Position numbers and translations under genes: made by a program. From Simmondsia chinensis (Eukaryota; Streptophyta; Magnoliopsida; Caryophyllales; Simmondsiaceae): a stretch of DNA of 64,000 nt. Positions 11,371-23,609 of the stretch are shown piece by piece. Under the pieces are notes generated by a model. It did no database searches, was not told the DNA's origin, and saw nothing but the letters and a program-made list of their open reading frames with translations. The DNA lies in NCBI GenBank assembly GCA_018398585.1, contig JAGTTD010000001.1, positions 33,244,438 through 33,308,437 of the forward strand. Reading direction: 5' to 3'. The number at the start of each line of letters is the position of its first letter. Positions within the stretch are counted from its first letter, which is position 1.

Positions 11371-12541
11371 CTACATACGAGCAAATTGCTCCCCATAACA
11401 GGTGACTGCATCACCTGTGGAGACAAAGGGACCTCTACAACAGAGGTTGGGGAAATAATTTTGGCTCCTTAATTGGACAAGCCACAAGGTTCCCCCTAAT
11501 TGGACATCATAGTTCCTTATAATGATGTCCCCAAGGTAGCTATATACTTGTGCCAAAAGCAATGGTGCTAGAGCTAAAGGACCAATACTTAAGGCAAAGT
11601 TAACCGCCACTGTCTTAAGAGATTTAAGAATATGTTTGATGATTTTGCAAAGAAAAACTTGTTCAACTGAAACAAGCAAATGGAGACCTCTTCCTCCATT
11701 GATCTTTGCTCATAGTAATGTTCTTCAGCAAAGAAGAAGCTGACGGGCAAGGATTTCACATGGAAAGAAGAGGCAAAGGCCTCAACCTCTTTTAAGGCAA
11801 AGTAGTCTAAAGGCAACTCGTTTCCCCTAGAGGAAAGATCTGTCCAAACTACTATATCCTCTGAGGTAATATTAACAAAGCCTTAGGGAAGGACAAATGC
11901 ATTGTAATAGATATTCCAACAACAGGTCAAGGCGGTCATAATTGGAAAGTCATACCAGAGTGAAATCTTGGACAGTCTGATGGCTTCGTAAGTATGAACG
12001 TTCCTCCATTTCTCTTCATATCGAAGTGTCAAATGATCCACCCAATTTGCGCATTGCTTTGTCAAGAATGCCCACCCCTTGAAAGGGGTAGATTCCTTGC
12101 AAATTCGTCTTGCTCCCCAAGAGTGACCCGCGAAAAGAGAGCGAAGTAAAGGGGAATCATTAATATTAGGGAATACTCCTTCGAGCCTGGGTACATCTAC
12201 AGAAGGGTCAAAGATTTCCCCTAGGCACATGGCTCGAAACAACAAGAGAGGTCATTCTCAGACATCCAAGAAAGATCCTTCTCAATGGAGTTAAGGTCAA
12301 TAGGGTTTTAGAGTATGTCTAAGACCATTGTAACATCTGTTTTAAGCAAATGTGTCAAAATTTCTACAGCGCTATCAGCCTTGGGGATGGAGATAGAAAA
12401 AGCATGGGTGATTTGAGCCATTTTCAATGGTTTGAAGGAATCTAAAGCTCTAAGAATGTAATCAGCAAGAAGAACAAAGATTTGAAAGCTAACAGCAATT
12501 GTTAAAGCACTTAATTCCAATGGTGAGAGAGCGAAGAGCAA
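11371..12541 (-). pseudogene. Plant mobile domain (PMD) protein, antisense ORF of a Tat-type retrotransposon
   Basis: Read on the minus strand, several adjoining segments give a protein with the hallmarks of the aminotransferase-like plant mobile domain: a WVDHL/RYEEKWR stretch then YEAIRLSKISLWYD (about 12055-11960), FVLP near 11885, an EVSICLFQLNKFFF helix (about 11690-11650) and LALAPLLLAQVYSYLGD (about 11580-11530). The frame is broken between segments and no ATG is visible at the 5' end (the first segment opens with a TTG at 12541). Tat-lineage gypsy elements are known to carry antisense ORFs of this kind between pol and the 3' LTR, which fits the LTR that follows. PMD proteins are related to the MAIN/MAIL silencing factors of plants; a role here is unproven. 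Confidence 0.7.
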
Positions 12542-12571
12542 AAGGTAAGATTTTCAAAGCCCTAACTGTTA

Positions 12572-12580
12572 TATTTATAG
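12572..12580 (-). promoter_or_regulatory. TATA box ahead of the antisense PMD ORF
   Basis: The minus strand reads CTATAAATA about 30-40 bp upstream of the first PMD segment. It matches the plant TATA consensus and its position suggests the antisense ORF had its own promoter. There is no transcript evidence. Confidence 0.5.
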
Positions 12581-12694
12581 ACACGCGGGAATGAAGGAAG
12601 CTTCAATGTCAATTTGTGCTCTCTCGAGCTCCCTATAGCCGTTAAAGGTCAAATCAAACAGATTTTTACCCGTTGGATATCTGAAATTACCAAC

Positions 12695-14073
12695 TGCTAT
12701 AAAGGGGCATTTGTTTACACCCCAAACTAAAGGAAGTTGGGACAATGCCGTTTTATGACTAAAGGTCATGTGCTTGTCATGTGGGGCCATCTTCAAGGGA
12801 TGATGGCCTTCAAATACCAAAATAAGGGGTCTCATGCTCGATAGCTTGAAGAGTTAAATCCCTTATGGATGCCATCCTCATGGTTGATGGGGTATAAGGC
12901 TCGAGCTCAAGGGACTTCCCATAAGGCCACAAGCCAATTAGTTTTGAGGCTCGAGGTAGTTATTTGAAGTGTATTTCAAGGTGCGTGAGCCTCAAGTATA
13001 TCCAAAGGGACGTGGGTCATCTAAAAGGGACTCCGACAATTTATGCGGACATGGGCTTCCAGAAAAATGCTCGAGTACACTTTTCAGGGTGCGATTAATG
13101 CCAATGCGCCAAAGAAGCATTGAGGCAGACTTGGGTAGGAAATGCTGGGATAGTAGGATGCAAGAGTTATTTTACTTTTTTTAAATAAGAGACACTATTG
13201 TAGTTGTAAAGTGTCCAACACTATGATACAAACTTCTTCAAGTTTTTTTACAACACACTTGTGCTTTTTATTTAGGAGTTACGTAACTTAGCTTAACTTT
13301 TCCTATATTTGAATACTTTGTAATTGCTTTCTTCCAAGACAATGTAGCAGTTCGAGAATTAGGTATGAACTCTTTGTTTTAATCTGTTCCCAACAATCTA
13401 CGAGTTAAGAATTGAGGGTTTGGTTTAAGGCTTTGACGACCAAGGCTTGACCATGATTGCATTGGTCTTAACACTGGTGTCATTGCTTGATAGAGTTTGG
13501 TGAACTTATGTTTGAGTTACTATTTAACGGCTTTGACAGACAATTAATGGTTGACCTTGATTGCGTTGGTTCTCATCCAGTAACTCAAATACATTTCGCT
13601 CCATTTTAATCTTTTCAAACTCTAACACATTTGAGTTATAAAAGTTAAGGGTGCCAGGCCTAAAAATGAATCGACTCGGGCTTGTAAGCGGACTACTGAG
13701 TTGTTGACTTTGTGTCCGCCCCAGTTCATTCGAGGAAAAGTGTCTGTGGGCATAACTCTGTCACCCTAATTTCCACTTGAGTCGAGTCCATAACCCTTTA
13801 ATTTTCTGCCAATTATAATAAAAAAACCACAAAAATATATTAAAATTCTCCTTAATTGGAGAAAAAGAAGAATGAACATGAAGTTGCAAACTGGAGTTTG
13901 ATTCACACAAAGCACCAACCCTTTTCCCAAAAAGGTAATTGGTTGAGGTCAAACACGTGCAGTTCAGAATTTAGGCTCTCTCCAACATCGCTTCCAGTCC
14001 AATTTTGCATTTTTGTTTCATTTTGTATTTTCCGCGAGCACACACACACTAAGCAAATAAAAGGAGCAAACAC
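12695..14073 (+). repeat. 3' LTR of a Tat-type element (left copy)
   Basis: This stretch is similar along its length to 45060-46459. Shared landmarks include a 'cttcttcaagtttt' word, twice-repeated 'ctttgac-gccaaggcttgacc' text (about 13430 and 13530) and 'gtgccaggc' near 13650. The right-hand copy is followed by a primer site and gag, so both are plus-strand LTRs and this one closes the element carrying the antisense ORF. The right edge is set at 14073 by loss of similarity. The left edge is not resolved and may lie up to 130 bp further left. Confidence 0.72.
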
Positions 14074-14985
14074 TATAGTTTTATTTGCTTGACACACAAG
14101 GTGTTACAAGAATCAATTAGTAACGGGTGCTACCTATTTGTTGCAGGCATTGTTACCCTTGATTTTTGTTTTTTGTTGATATCCTTAAGAATGCATTTAG
14201 GGGGAAAAAAAATAGAATGGTGATTTCAACATTTTTCAAATAGAATTGCTCAGGTACCAATTTCTATCATTATTCCTACTAATACAACTCAATATTTGCA
14301 GTTTGTTAAAAGATTGAGAGTGAATGAAATAACCCTCAAACTAATTTGAAAACAAAAGTAGTAAATTCAACAGTAAAATCCAGGAATAGCCTCATTGCAT
14401 AAAAAATTTAATTTTTGAAGCATCTCAATTTGAACTCAATGCGATTCAAATAAATACATAAATAACCATCAAATTCAAAAATTCTTCTAAATTAAATTAA
14501 TTTGCAAAAAATACAAGACAAACATAAAAAAATCATGATACTCAAATATCCCCACACCCAAATCTCGCATTGTCCACAGTTCAAAATAAGCAAAGGAAAA
14601 GGAAAGAAAGAGGTAAGCTGAGTAGTGAGGTATGATGATTGAGCAGATCGGCTTTGCTTGGTGAGGCTAAGGACATTCAAAAAGGGAAGTTGAAGGAACA
14701 TCGCTACAAAATAAAACTAACAAAGACAAGCTGACAAAACAAACTTTTTAAAAGCATTAAGAAGTCGTCAAAATACAAGTGCTAAGTTCTGTACAAAAAT
14801 AAAGTAATCAATGATAAGGGAAAAAGAGTCATGAAAAACATGGTGAGGCAAATCCAAAAATCAAACAAAACTATAAAACAAAAATATGATGGGTTCCATT
14901 CGAAATGCAACGTCCTCAGCTAGACATGGATGAGAACAAAAAATCAAGTAAAGTACGAGGTTGGGTCCCTAAGGTGAACTTCAGA
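14074..14985. other. AT-rich spacer, nothing recognised
   Basis: No long frame, repeat structure or family similarity is visible. It lies between the Tat-type LTR and a decayed integrase fragment on the minus strand. Confidence 0.6.
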
Positions 14986-14989
14986 CTTG

Positions 14990-15380
14990 CGAGGGCAATC
15001 CCCTAACCCAACATCATGCTTAAGATGGTGGCCATTCAAATTCTGAGTGCGACATCGTTGAGGTCTCGAATTTTAATGGCCCTTGAAGAGTACGTGTTTA
15101 CCACTTCTTAAGGTCCATCGAGATCTTAGCTTTCCAGGAAGGAACTGAAGCCTAAAGTATAAAGCAAATCTTTTTGTACAGTTTCAGAAGTCCTCTAAGA
15201 AATTTATTCTTAATGAAAGGCTTTGGTTTTATCCTTATAGACCTTTGCATTCTCATATGCTTTAAATTTTATCTCTTAATAAGTTGGAGTTGTCAATGTG
15301 ACTCGATAGCATGCATATCACAGTTAAATTGTTAAATGGCATAGTAGGCCCATTGCGCAAGCTACACAAGCCTAAGCAAT
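14990..15380 (-). pseudogene. Ty3/gypsy integrase C-terminus, decayed fragment
   Basis: Minus-strand text, allowing stops and one or two frame changes, reads in order: an AYENAKVYKDKTKAFH stretch (about 15250-15200), then FLPGKLRSRWT (about 15145-15115), then NGHHLKHD (about 15040-15015). This is the classic C-terminal end of integrase in non-chromovirus plant gypsy elements (Athila/Tat type). No LTR or other domain of the same element is visible, so it is an orphan fragment cut on the right by copia-1. Confidence 0.7.
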
Positions 15381-15392
15381 AGGGAGACATAA

Positions 15393-17158
15393 TAGTTGGA
15401 ATTCGTGTATTGGAAAATCTAATTAGTTAGTTTTAAATATTAAATAAATAAAATTATTTTTTTAATTTATTGTCTGATTATGTTTTACGGGTCCAACATG
15501 CAAGTGTTTAGTTCCTAAATGTTCCATGAGATGGACGTAGTCCAAATGAAATGTTAGGTTTGGTTTAAATGGTCAATAAGATTGAGCCACAGATGGACTT
15601 AAATCAAATAAGCAATATATTGTCAAAGTATATGTTCATAGCTAGTGATAAGTTTGGACAACTTGTCTAATAAGACTATAACATGATACTTAGATCACTT
15701 GTCTTTGTCATCTAGATAGGGATCCAAGAGTATTATGTTGGTGTTGTCAATAAGATTGGAACATAAGTTGGACCACCTGAATTATTTGTTTCTTAACTGC
15801 TATCGGACATAATTAATTATGTAAGACGATAACTCTAAATCAAGGAAATAGTCTGAACTTGTGCATGGATTGTTCGTTGCTTTGATGTGCTAAATGCATT
15901 GGATAACTACCTCAAGTGTAGCAGGAACATGTACTTTACATGAAATCTATAGTCTCTTATGGGACAAAAATGTCCCTTTTGTTGATTCGCAAGCATACGA
16001 ACAGATTCTAAAATCTTTGGCAAAAGTATTCCACGTGTTTGACATTTGGAATTAATGTAGAAATTGTTTTTGTGCTATTGAATTGTTCAAGAGGGGCGAG
16101 TCGGGAACTATGGCGATAGGTGTGAGAAAAATAATGGTAGTAGTTAAAGTTATTTTTTGCTCACAGATATCTAATAAAGGGTTGATTGTCAAAATAAAAG
16201 TTATTTGAAAAATTCTTGAGTGAATATATTTAATTTTGGGGTGGAGTGAAACTTATTTAGTGGAATTAAGTTTTACTAAATGGTAGTCAATTGTTATAAT
16301 GGGATAATAATCAGATTTGACCCATTAGGAGCTGTGGTTAGATTGTTCCTGAGGTCCCTTCGTAAGCATCAACTTAAGCACTGTTTGAAACTATTTACAA
16401 TAATAAATTTATGAGATAAAATATTTATTTGTGAGATAAATAAATTTTTATGCTAGACAAATATTCAAGAGATGAATATATAATACGACAAATATCGTGT
16501 TTTATATTGCAAGGGTCTCCACATGCTGACGTCATGATCAGGTTAGTAGTAGTGGCTTATAAACGTTATTTACGAATTATTCAACTGCCGCCTTGCTTAA
16601 TTATGTAAACACATTATTTGTCGCAAGAAATTAGAATTAAAGGGTTTTGGAACTTAGTTTTCTCCCATGATGAAAACCCTAAAATTGATTTTAGGAGTTT
16701 TCTAATTTTACAGTTTAGCATATGTTTTTAGAAAAATTATTTTTTGGAAAGATTGAAATCAATATTTTGTTTCGAAATTTTTCGTTAATAAATATTTTTG
16801 GGAGCCCACAACCTCTGTGCTAAAAAAAGGTCATTGCGAAGAAGACTTTTAGGTGTCAAGAAATCCTAATTTCAGATCTTCAAGTCGGAGTTGAGATTCG
16901 TGCTTCAGGCATGTTTAATTAACTATTTGAATATTAATTTGTTCTTCTTTTATTACATTTATTCTTCATACCATTTTTAATATCTGTTTTATATGATATT
17001 TCATTTGTTATATTATGAACCTATTAGAGTAAGATCTACATCTAATTAAATAATTTAATTACATCAAGAGTTTTTATTTAAAATTTAGAATCTTAAATAC
17101 ATTTTTCCGCTGCGCCTGCTTTAGGGGAATATTTTCTTTTTAAAATATGTTCCCAACA
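15393..17158 (+). repeat. 5' LTR of copia-1
   Basis: About 1.77 kb. Its first 1.2 kb or so aligns with 43779-44974 (shared landmarks: 'ctaattagttagtttt', 'gttccatgagatg', 'gtcaaagtatatgttc', 'ggcgagt'). It ends ttcccaaca before a primer site. The left edge is uncertain by a few bases because TG has mutated. Its layout also resembles the copia-2 LTR (for example 'ggagccca' near 16801), so the two copia families are related. Confidence 0.85.
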
Positions 17159-17173
17159 ATTGGGACGAGAGCC
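17159..17173 (+). promoter_or_regulatory. Primer-binding site of copia-1 (degenerate)
   Basis: attgggacgagagcc directly follows the LTR. It is a worn form of the attggtatcagagcc initiator tRNA-Met site seen at the other elements. Confidence 0.65.
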
Positions 17174-17335
17174 AACTCTGAATATATTTATGATTGACAT
17201 CAAAAATATCATATTTGGTAAACTTGAAACGTGTGGAATTATGAAAATATGAAATTGGGAATTTCATTAAAGTAAAAAAACAACCTAAAGTTTGTTGTTA
17301 AAGAGTTTAGTAACAAGATTGAATGTTCCTTAGTG

Positions 17336-18557
17336 TTTTAAATTGTGTAAAGTTTTATACAAATGATGATTCAAAGTAAGATGGAAAGTGCCAAATGATT
17401 TTAAATCAAATCTAATGAGATTAGATATTCAAAGTGCCAAACGATTTAGATTATTATATCTAATAAGATTAGATTTTGAACCAAGGTATAAAATATTCAA
17501 TTGTTGAATATCTTTGATAATCCAAAACAAAGAATATTTAACAGGATTGGATGTTCGGTTTATGATCTAATGACATTAAGATCTAAAATATTTATTTAAC
17601 TTAACATAAAAAACAAGGGAAAAAGTTGGTGCGAAGCACATTGTCTCCCTTAATAAATAGAAAAAGGTTTTTTGTTCTAATTTTATTATTTAAATAATTT
17701 TAATAAATAATTAATTATTTTGGATGAGATCTCAAATAAAATTAAGTGTTAATCTTTTCTAAAGTGTTCAGAAATTTTTTTAACTATTCCAACCTTTTAG
17801 CCATAAGTGTTGTTATTCAAATAGTTTGATAACATGGTACTTATTAAATTTTTTTTCAGATGTTTGATATTATTTAAATGAGTTAAATATTATGTATAAT
17901 ATGAATAAAGTTAGAAGGTTGTTTATATATGCAGCTTTGTCAAATATTTGATTTCATCGAGTGGGAGAATTTTTTCAAATAGATCTAATATGAATTATTT
18001 GAAAGAATAATTCCCATGATGTATCTAATGAGATTAGGTTACATAGATTGGATAAATAAAGGAACCTAATATGGGCTTTTGTTTTTTTGTTAAATAAAAT
18101 TTAGAATGTGATTCTAATATTGATTATAAGATAATCAAACTCAAAAGAAAGATCCACCAATTTAAATTTCAAATGGCAACGACGCTCAGAAATTGATTCC
18201 CCACGGTCTATATTGCCGATCTAATAGTATAGTGGATAGGCGCTACTCCCTGAGGTGGTCGTTTGTTCCCGGAATACAGGGTTAGACTTCTTACTAATAG
18301 ATGGAAGTATTGGAAAATAGAAGTGACCACATATTCTGGTGTATCTTGTTTACTTGTACTAACATCTAGGTAATGGTATCCCGGGGAGCATCGAGATATT
18401 GTCTCACAGGCAAAGATAGAAACGGCGAGCTAATTTTTTTTAGGGAAACATATAAATTGAGAATTTTTCTCACCTTACTTATAATTCGTTACGATTCTCT
18501 CCCACAAGATAATGGGTAGATTGGTTAGCTCATACAGAGAATGGTTAGGTAGATTTC
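17336..18557 (+). repeat. Tandem duplication in copia-1 leader, copy 1, first part
   Basis: This stretch and 23916-24865 together form one copy of a ~2.17-kb unit whose second copy is 24866-27030. Matching landmarks: 'tctaatgagattagat' text followed by 'ttgaaccagggtatgaaat' (about 17470 and 24980), and 'gtgggagaattttttcaaat' (about 17962 and 25444). Element B interrupts this copy only. Confidence 0.8.
18200..18540 (+). other. Copia leader block, copy a
   Basis: First of five diverged copies of a ~340-400 bp leader block. Its best conserved core is tctaatagtatagtggatag (about 18218), with 'gaatacagggttagacttc' following within 70 bp. The core resembles a tRNA A box (TAGTATAGTGG), and 'gtttgttcccgg' downstream faintly resembles a B box. 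Function unknown. Confidence 0.6.
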
Positions 18558-18863
18558 TGTTAAGCATCTAGATGATCTTAATCTTAACATAGGAGAGAGA
18601 ATTAAGATGAGAGAAAGAAGGGAAGGGGATGAGGAATTAGAGAGAAAATATCTAAAGATATTTCAAGTTTATTATGAATGAATGAAACTTACGACCCAAA
18701 CTATCCACTTATAGCTATTGCAAGACCAAGAGACTAACAATGAATCTAGACCAACAACTCAAACTAACCAACTCAACAACCGGACACCAATTACAACTTC
18801 AATAACCTTTCCCGCCAAAATTACAAAATTCAATTACATTCAATTACATTCCGGGACATGACA
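18558..18863 (-). repeat. 3' LTR of element B
   Basis: 306 bp, TG...CA ends, same length as 23610-23915. An E2F-type motif lies at 18808-18819. The polypurine tract adjoins its inner edge. Confidence 0.95.
18808..18819 (-). promoter_or_regulatory. E2F-type site in B LTR
   Basis: The minus strand reads TTTGGCGGGAAA, a full match to the plant E2F consensus (TTTSSCGC, or GCGGGAAA), placed in U3. The second LTR has it at 23860-23871, and a perfect copy occurs in the 3' LTR of element D. Confidence 0.55.
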
Positions 18864-18880
18864 ATACCCTCCCCTCAAAC
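18864..18880 (-). promoter_or_regulatory. Polypurine tract of element B
   Basis: The minus strand reads gtttgaggggagggtat immediately before the 3' LTR, the expected plus-strand primer. Confidence 0.85.
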
Positions 18881-18891
18881 TCATTCTTGTC

Positions 18892-21800
18892 TCAAGAATG
18901 GAATGAAGGAAATTGGGACTTAATGAAACAGCAGTCCTCCCATGTTGCCTGCGCAGGACCTAGATTGGTCCATTGGATCAAAATCTGCTCAATATCGGCT
19001 CCCTACTGCTGCACCACTCTTCTGCCCAGGATTACTTCAGGTTCTAACATTAGTTGCCCATTAGTTCCAGCCTTTAAGCTGGCTGCTACCCCCTGATCTG
19101 TACCTGCTGGTCCTTTGGCTTTGTCTGATAGCTGCTTCTTCAGTAAAGAAATGTGGAAGACAGGATGGACTAAACAATCGGGCGGAAGCTCCAGTCTATA
19201 AGATACCTTACCAATTCATTCAATAACCTTGTAAGGACCATGAAATCGAGCTGACAACATAGTGTTCTTGCATATGGCCACAAAACTCTGTCGGCAAGGC
19301 TGCAATCTAAGACAAACCAAGTCTCCAACATTGAAGCTTCGATCAATCCTCTTCCTATCAACATAGAATTTCATTCTGGCTTGGGCTAACTGCAGATTGT
19401 TCCTGAGCTGCTGGGCTAACTGAACTCTTTGATGAAGTAGATCATTAACTCCTTTTACATGAAAAATCAGTCCTTGATTGAGCAAGGGAGAAGGAGGATC
19501 ATACCAATAGAGGGCCTTAAAAGGAGTAATTCCCAAGGAACTATGAAAGTGAGTGTTGTACCAATACTCAACAAGAGATATCCATTTAAGCCACTACTTG
19601 GGATGTGTGAATGTCATTCCACGCAAGTACTGCTCTACACATTGGTTTACCCCTCAGTTTGTCCATCTGACTGAGGGTGATACGATGAACTCAGAGCTAA
19701 TGTAGTGCCAAGCAACAAGAACAACTCACGCCAAAAATTACTTGTAAACAATCTGTCCCAGTCTAAAACTATCATTTGGGGAAGTCCATGCAGCTTGTAG
19801 ATGTGATCCAAAAATAGTCTAGCAAGCTTCTCAGCAGTAATGGGGTGATGGAGCGCAATGAAGTGCCCATATCGAGCAAAACGATCAATTACTACCCAAA
19901 TGATTTCCCTGCCTTCAGATTTGGGTAGCCCCTCGATAAAGTCCATGCTAATGTGAGTCCAAGAACCCTCAGGAACTAGTAAAGGCTACAATAACCCCTT
20001 ATAAAGAGTGTGTTCAACCTTAATTTGTTGACAAGTATCACATTGTTGTACTAAATCTTGCACTTGCTTCTTCAGCTAGGGCCACTGAAAGTATTGCTCA
20101 ATCCTTTGATATGTCCTCTCCATTCCAAAATGTCCACCCGTGGAGAATCATGAGATGCTACAATAATTTGTTTCCACAATTCACTGTTGTTACCCACATA
20201 GATCTTGCCATTAATTCTGATTATTCCCTTACTAACAGTCACGCTGGTATCAGGACTTGCAGACAGAGGCTAGATGCAATGAGGAACAATGTGTGATTGG
20301 GAAAAATCATCAAGCTCATAAGACTTAATCACTTCAGTCATCCACAGGAGTACTACTTGAGTAACTGCGACATACATAGCCTCTTCAATGTCTTTTGATC
20401 TCTCTTCTTATGCACGTCTAGAAAGTGCATCAGCCACAATGTTTTCAGCCCTTTTTCTGTATTCAAAGGTATATTCCAACCCCAACATCTTCATCAGCCC
20501 TTTTCTTTGCACTCTTGTGGAAATCTGTTGCTCTAACAGATACTTGAGGCTCTGGTGGTCAGTTTTGATCACAAACTGATGGCCTTCCAAGTAATGTCGC
20601 CATTTTTGAACAGCTAGAAGTATTGCCATGTACTCCTTCTCATAGATGGAGAGCTTTTGATTCTTGGGTCCCAAAGCCTGGCTTAAATAAGCCAAGGGTC
20701 TGCCACCTTGTGAAAGCACTGCCCCAATACCCAAGCTGCTCGAATCTGTTTCAAGTGTGAAGGGTTGGCTGAAATCCAGCATCGCTAAGACTGGAGCCTG
20801 AGTCATAGCTTGCTTTAGTGATTCAAAAGCCTCTCTAGCTGATTCATTCCAATGGAAGCTGTCTTCCATCAACAGATCTTCTAAAGGCTTAGCAAGTAAG
20901 CCATAACCAATAATGAATTTGCGATAATACCCTGTTAAACCCAGGAATCCTCTCAATTCCTTGAGTGATTTGGGCTCAAGCCAACTCTTCATTGCTTGAA
21001 CTTTACTAGCATTAGTTGCAACCCCCTCAGCTGATATAATGTGACCCAGGTACTCAACTTGAGTCTTGGCAAAAGCACATTTTGAGAGCTTTGCAAACAG
21101 CTTGTGTTCTCTCATAGTCTATAAAACTAGCCTCAAGTGCTGAAGGTGTTGCTGCAATGTAGGGCTGTAAACCAGTATATCGCCAAAAAAAACAAGGACA
21201 AACCTCCTCAGATAGATCTTGAACACCTGGTTCATCAAGGCTTGGAAAGTTGTCGGTGCATTGGACATTCCAAAAGGCATTACTACAAATTCATAATGCC
21301 CTTGATGAGTCCTAATGGTTGTCTTATGGATGTCCTGTTCTTGCACTCTTATCTGATAATACCCTTGTCGAAGGTGTAACTTGGAGAAGTAACATGCTCC
21401 ATAAAGTTCATCAAGCAAGTCATCGATGATAGGAATTGGGAACTTGTCCTTGATTGTAAGAGAGTTCAATTGGTGATAGTGAATACACATTCTTGATGTT
21501 CCATCTTTTTTTTTCACCATGATCACCGGAGATGCGAAAGGATTGTGGCTATGCCTTATGAACTTGGTCCATAGTAACTCATCCACCTACCTATCTATCT
21601 CATCTTTCTGAGAATGTGGATATTTGTAGGGGCGTAATTTAACTGGATTAGACCCTTCTTTAAGAGGAATTGAGTGATCAAGTTCCCTTCTTGGAGGTAG
21701 CTCCTCAGGTTGTTCAATTAAGTCCTTGTACTACTCCAGCAAAGCAGCCACAGAAGCCCCTATAACTTCCTGATCAGATACTACAGTAGGAGAGATTGAG

Positions 21801-23476
21801 TAGAGTTGTCCTACCCAATGGTAATCACTCTTCTTTAGGATCTTTTGCAGGCTTTTGCCCTTCATAAACTGAAGCTGGCCCTGCTCTACTATGCGTTGCA
21901 GCTTGATTTTGAGTCCATCTTTCTCGAAGGATACAACCAATTGAGAGAAATCAAAGAGTATTGGACTAAAAGACTTCATCCAATCAACCCCCAAAACCAT
22001 GTCATAGCCTCCAAGCCTCAAGAGTCGAAAATCATAGATAAATTTATGTCCTTGCATCTTCCAACTGAAGTTCTTAGATTTAGTGTGTGTCAGAAGTGAA
22101 TTTCCATCTGCCACTGTAACCGTTAGAGGGTTTGTTTTGAGGATCTCTTGCCCCACTGCTCGCACCACTTTAGGGTCAATAAAACTGTGTATACTCCCGC
22201 TGTCAATGAGTATCAACAATGATTACTGTCCTGAGACTCCCCTGATTCGAATGGTGTTGTGAGAACCATTGCCCGTGAGAGCTTTCATGGAGATTTCCAC
22301 AGAATTGTCATCTTCAGTGTCTATATTCTCCTCTTCCTCTTGTGATTCCAGATGAAAAACCTCATCTGCATCATCATCAGTGTCTTCCCCAGTGATTGTC
22401 ATTAAGTACTTGAGGGCACATTTGTGACCAAAGAAGTACTTTTGATTGCATTTGTAGCATAACTTCTGTGGCCCCTTATCATCAAAGCTGCCATTCTTGT
22501 TGCTAGGCTGGGTAGATCGAGTGGATGAGGAACCAGGGAAGTTACCTTTCACCTTAGGAGTCTCCACCTTCTTAGCCTTGGTGTATGCTTGAGTCAAGTT
22601 ATCAGGTTCAAAAGCTTTCACCAAGCTCTTGATGCATGGTTTGAGTACACTCACAAAGCTAGATACAGAATGCTTCTGGTGCATCAGGATAAGCAGAGAG
22701 CATTCTAGCTCACAAGCCTTCAAAACGAGTCATATAATCTTTGACAAAAGCAGTTTGGACAAGCATATTAAAGTTATCTACAACTTCACTCACATCTTCA
22801 TCACCATACCTTGAACACAGTTCATTTGAGAATGTAGTACAAGTAAAGTTAGGCTTAGTGCGCAGCAAACCATAGTACCAAGTCTCCATTTCACCACGCA
22901 AATAAACTGCTGCAAGCTCAACCTTCTGTTGATCATCAATATTATAAAACTTGAAGTATTTTTTGCATTTTCTCAACCATGATTGAGGCAAATATCATCA
23001 AATGGTTCCAAATCAACCCTAGGCTACCTGAATGCATAGTTTCTTGCATTAGTAGCACTGTCACTTGAATCAGCTACTGGAGGAGTGTGATCTGGTGGTC
23101 TAGTTTGCTGCCGGAATGGCTGCTGACTAGCTGGAAGAAGAATTCCTCCTCTCGGTGACTGGGACTCACTTCGCCTCTGCCAATCAGAAAGATGTTCAAA
23201 AAATTGCTGGGATTTGTTCGCAAATTTTTGATCTAATTTCTGAGCTTGATTGTCTAATTTCTGATCCAACTTTTGCTCCTTATCTTGCTGGAAAGTTCTA
23301 AACATATTCTGCATCATCTGTAGAACTTGCTCCATTTGGACTCCTTGAGCACTGCCTCCATCAGCTCCAGCTACAGCTGCATAAGTAGGAGCTCCTCCAG
23401 CTGCACTACTTGTTGCAGCATTGGGCACGGTATTAGTTGCATTGTTAGCTACATTGGAGCGAGTAGTAGAAGCCAT
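18892..23476 (-). pseudogene. gag-pol polyprotein of element B (broken)
   Basis: The start is at 23476 (MASTTRSN). The gag N-terminus is Ala/Gly rich, then has a Gln/Lys heptad-like coiled coil (about 23340-23200). It continues through the gag core (22990-22710), a CYKCNQKYFFGHKC zinc knuckle (about 22460-22420), retropepsin DSGSIHSF (about 22205), RT (21586-21119), RNase H (about 20760), integrase with MDFIEGLP (19946) and a chromodomain containing TWED near 18930. In RT the FFDD catalytic motif reads FFGD: the first Asp is Gly (codon at 21182-21184), which alone would kill the polymerase. Several stops and frame changes split the rest. The stop at 18892-18894 matches the position used by its relatives. 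Confidence 0.92.
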
Positions 23477-23595
23477 ATTATATCTTCTTTTCCTAGCCAG
23501 AATGGAACATATCACAATTTAGCAAGTTGTCGAACCAAAACTGCTTAATCAATCGAATTGAAGTGAATGTAATTCGATCAAATGTGTAGCTCAAG

Positions 23596-23609
23596 GCTCT
23601 GATACCAAT
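23596..23609 (-). promoter_or_regulatory. Primer-binding site of element B
   Basis: The minus strand reads ATTGGTATCAGAGC next to the 5' LTR, the initiator tRNA-Met type site. Confidence 0.9.

Noticed and set aside
18218..18290. A genuine tRNA gene at the leader block core
   Set aside because: Only an A-box-like word is good. The B box is poor, no cloverleaf closes, and the other four copies diverge at key positions.
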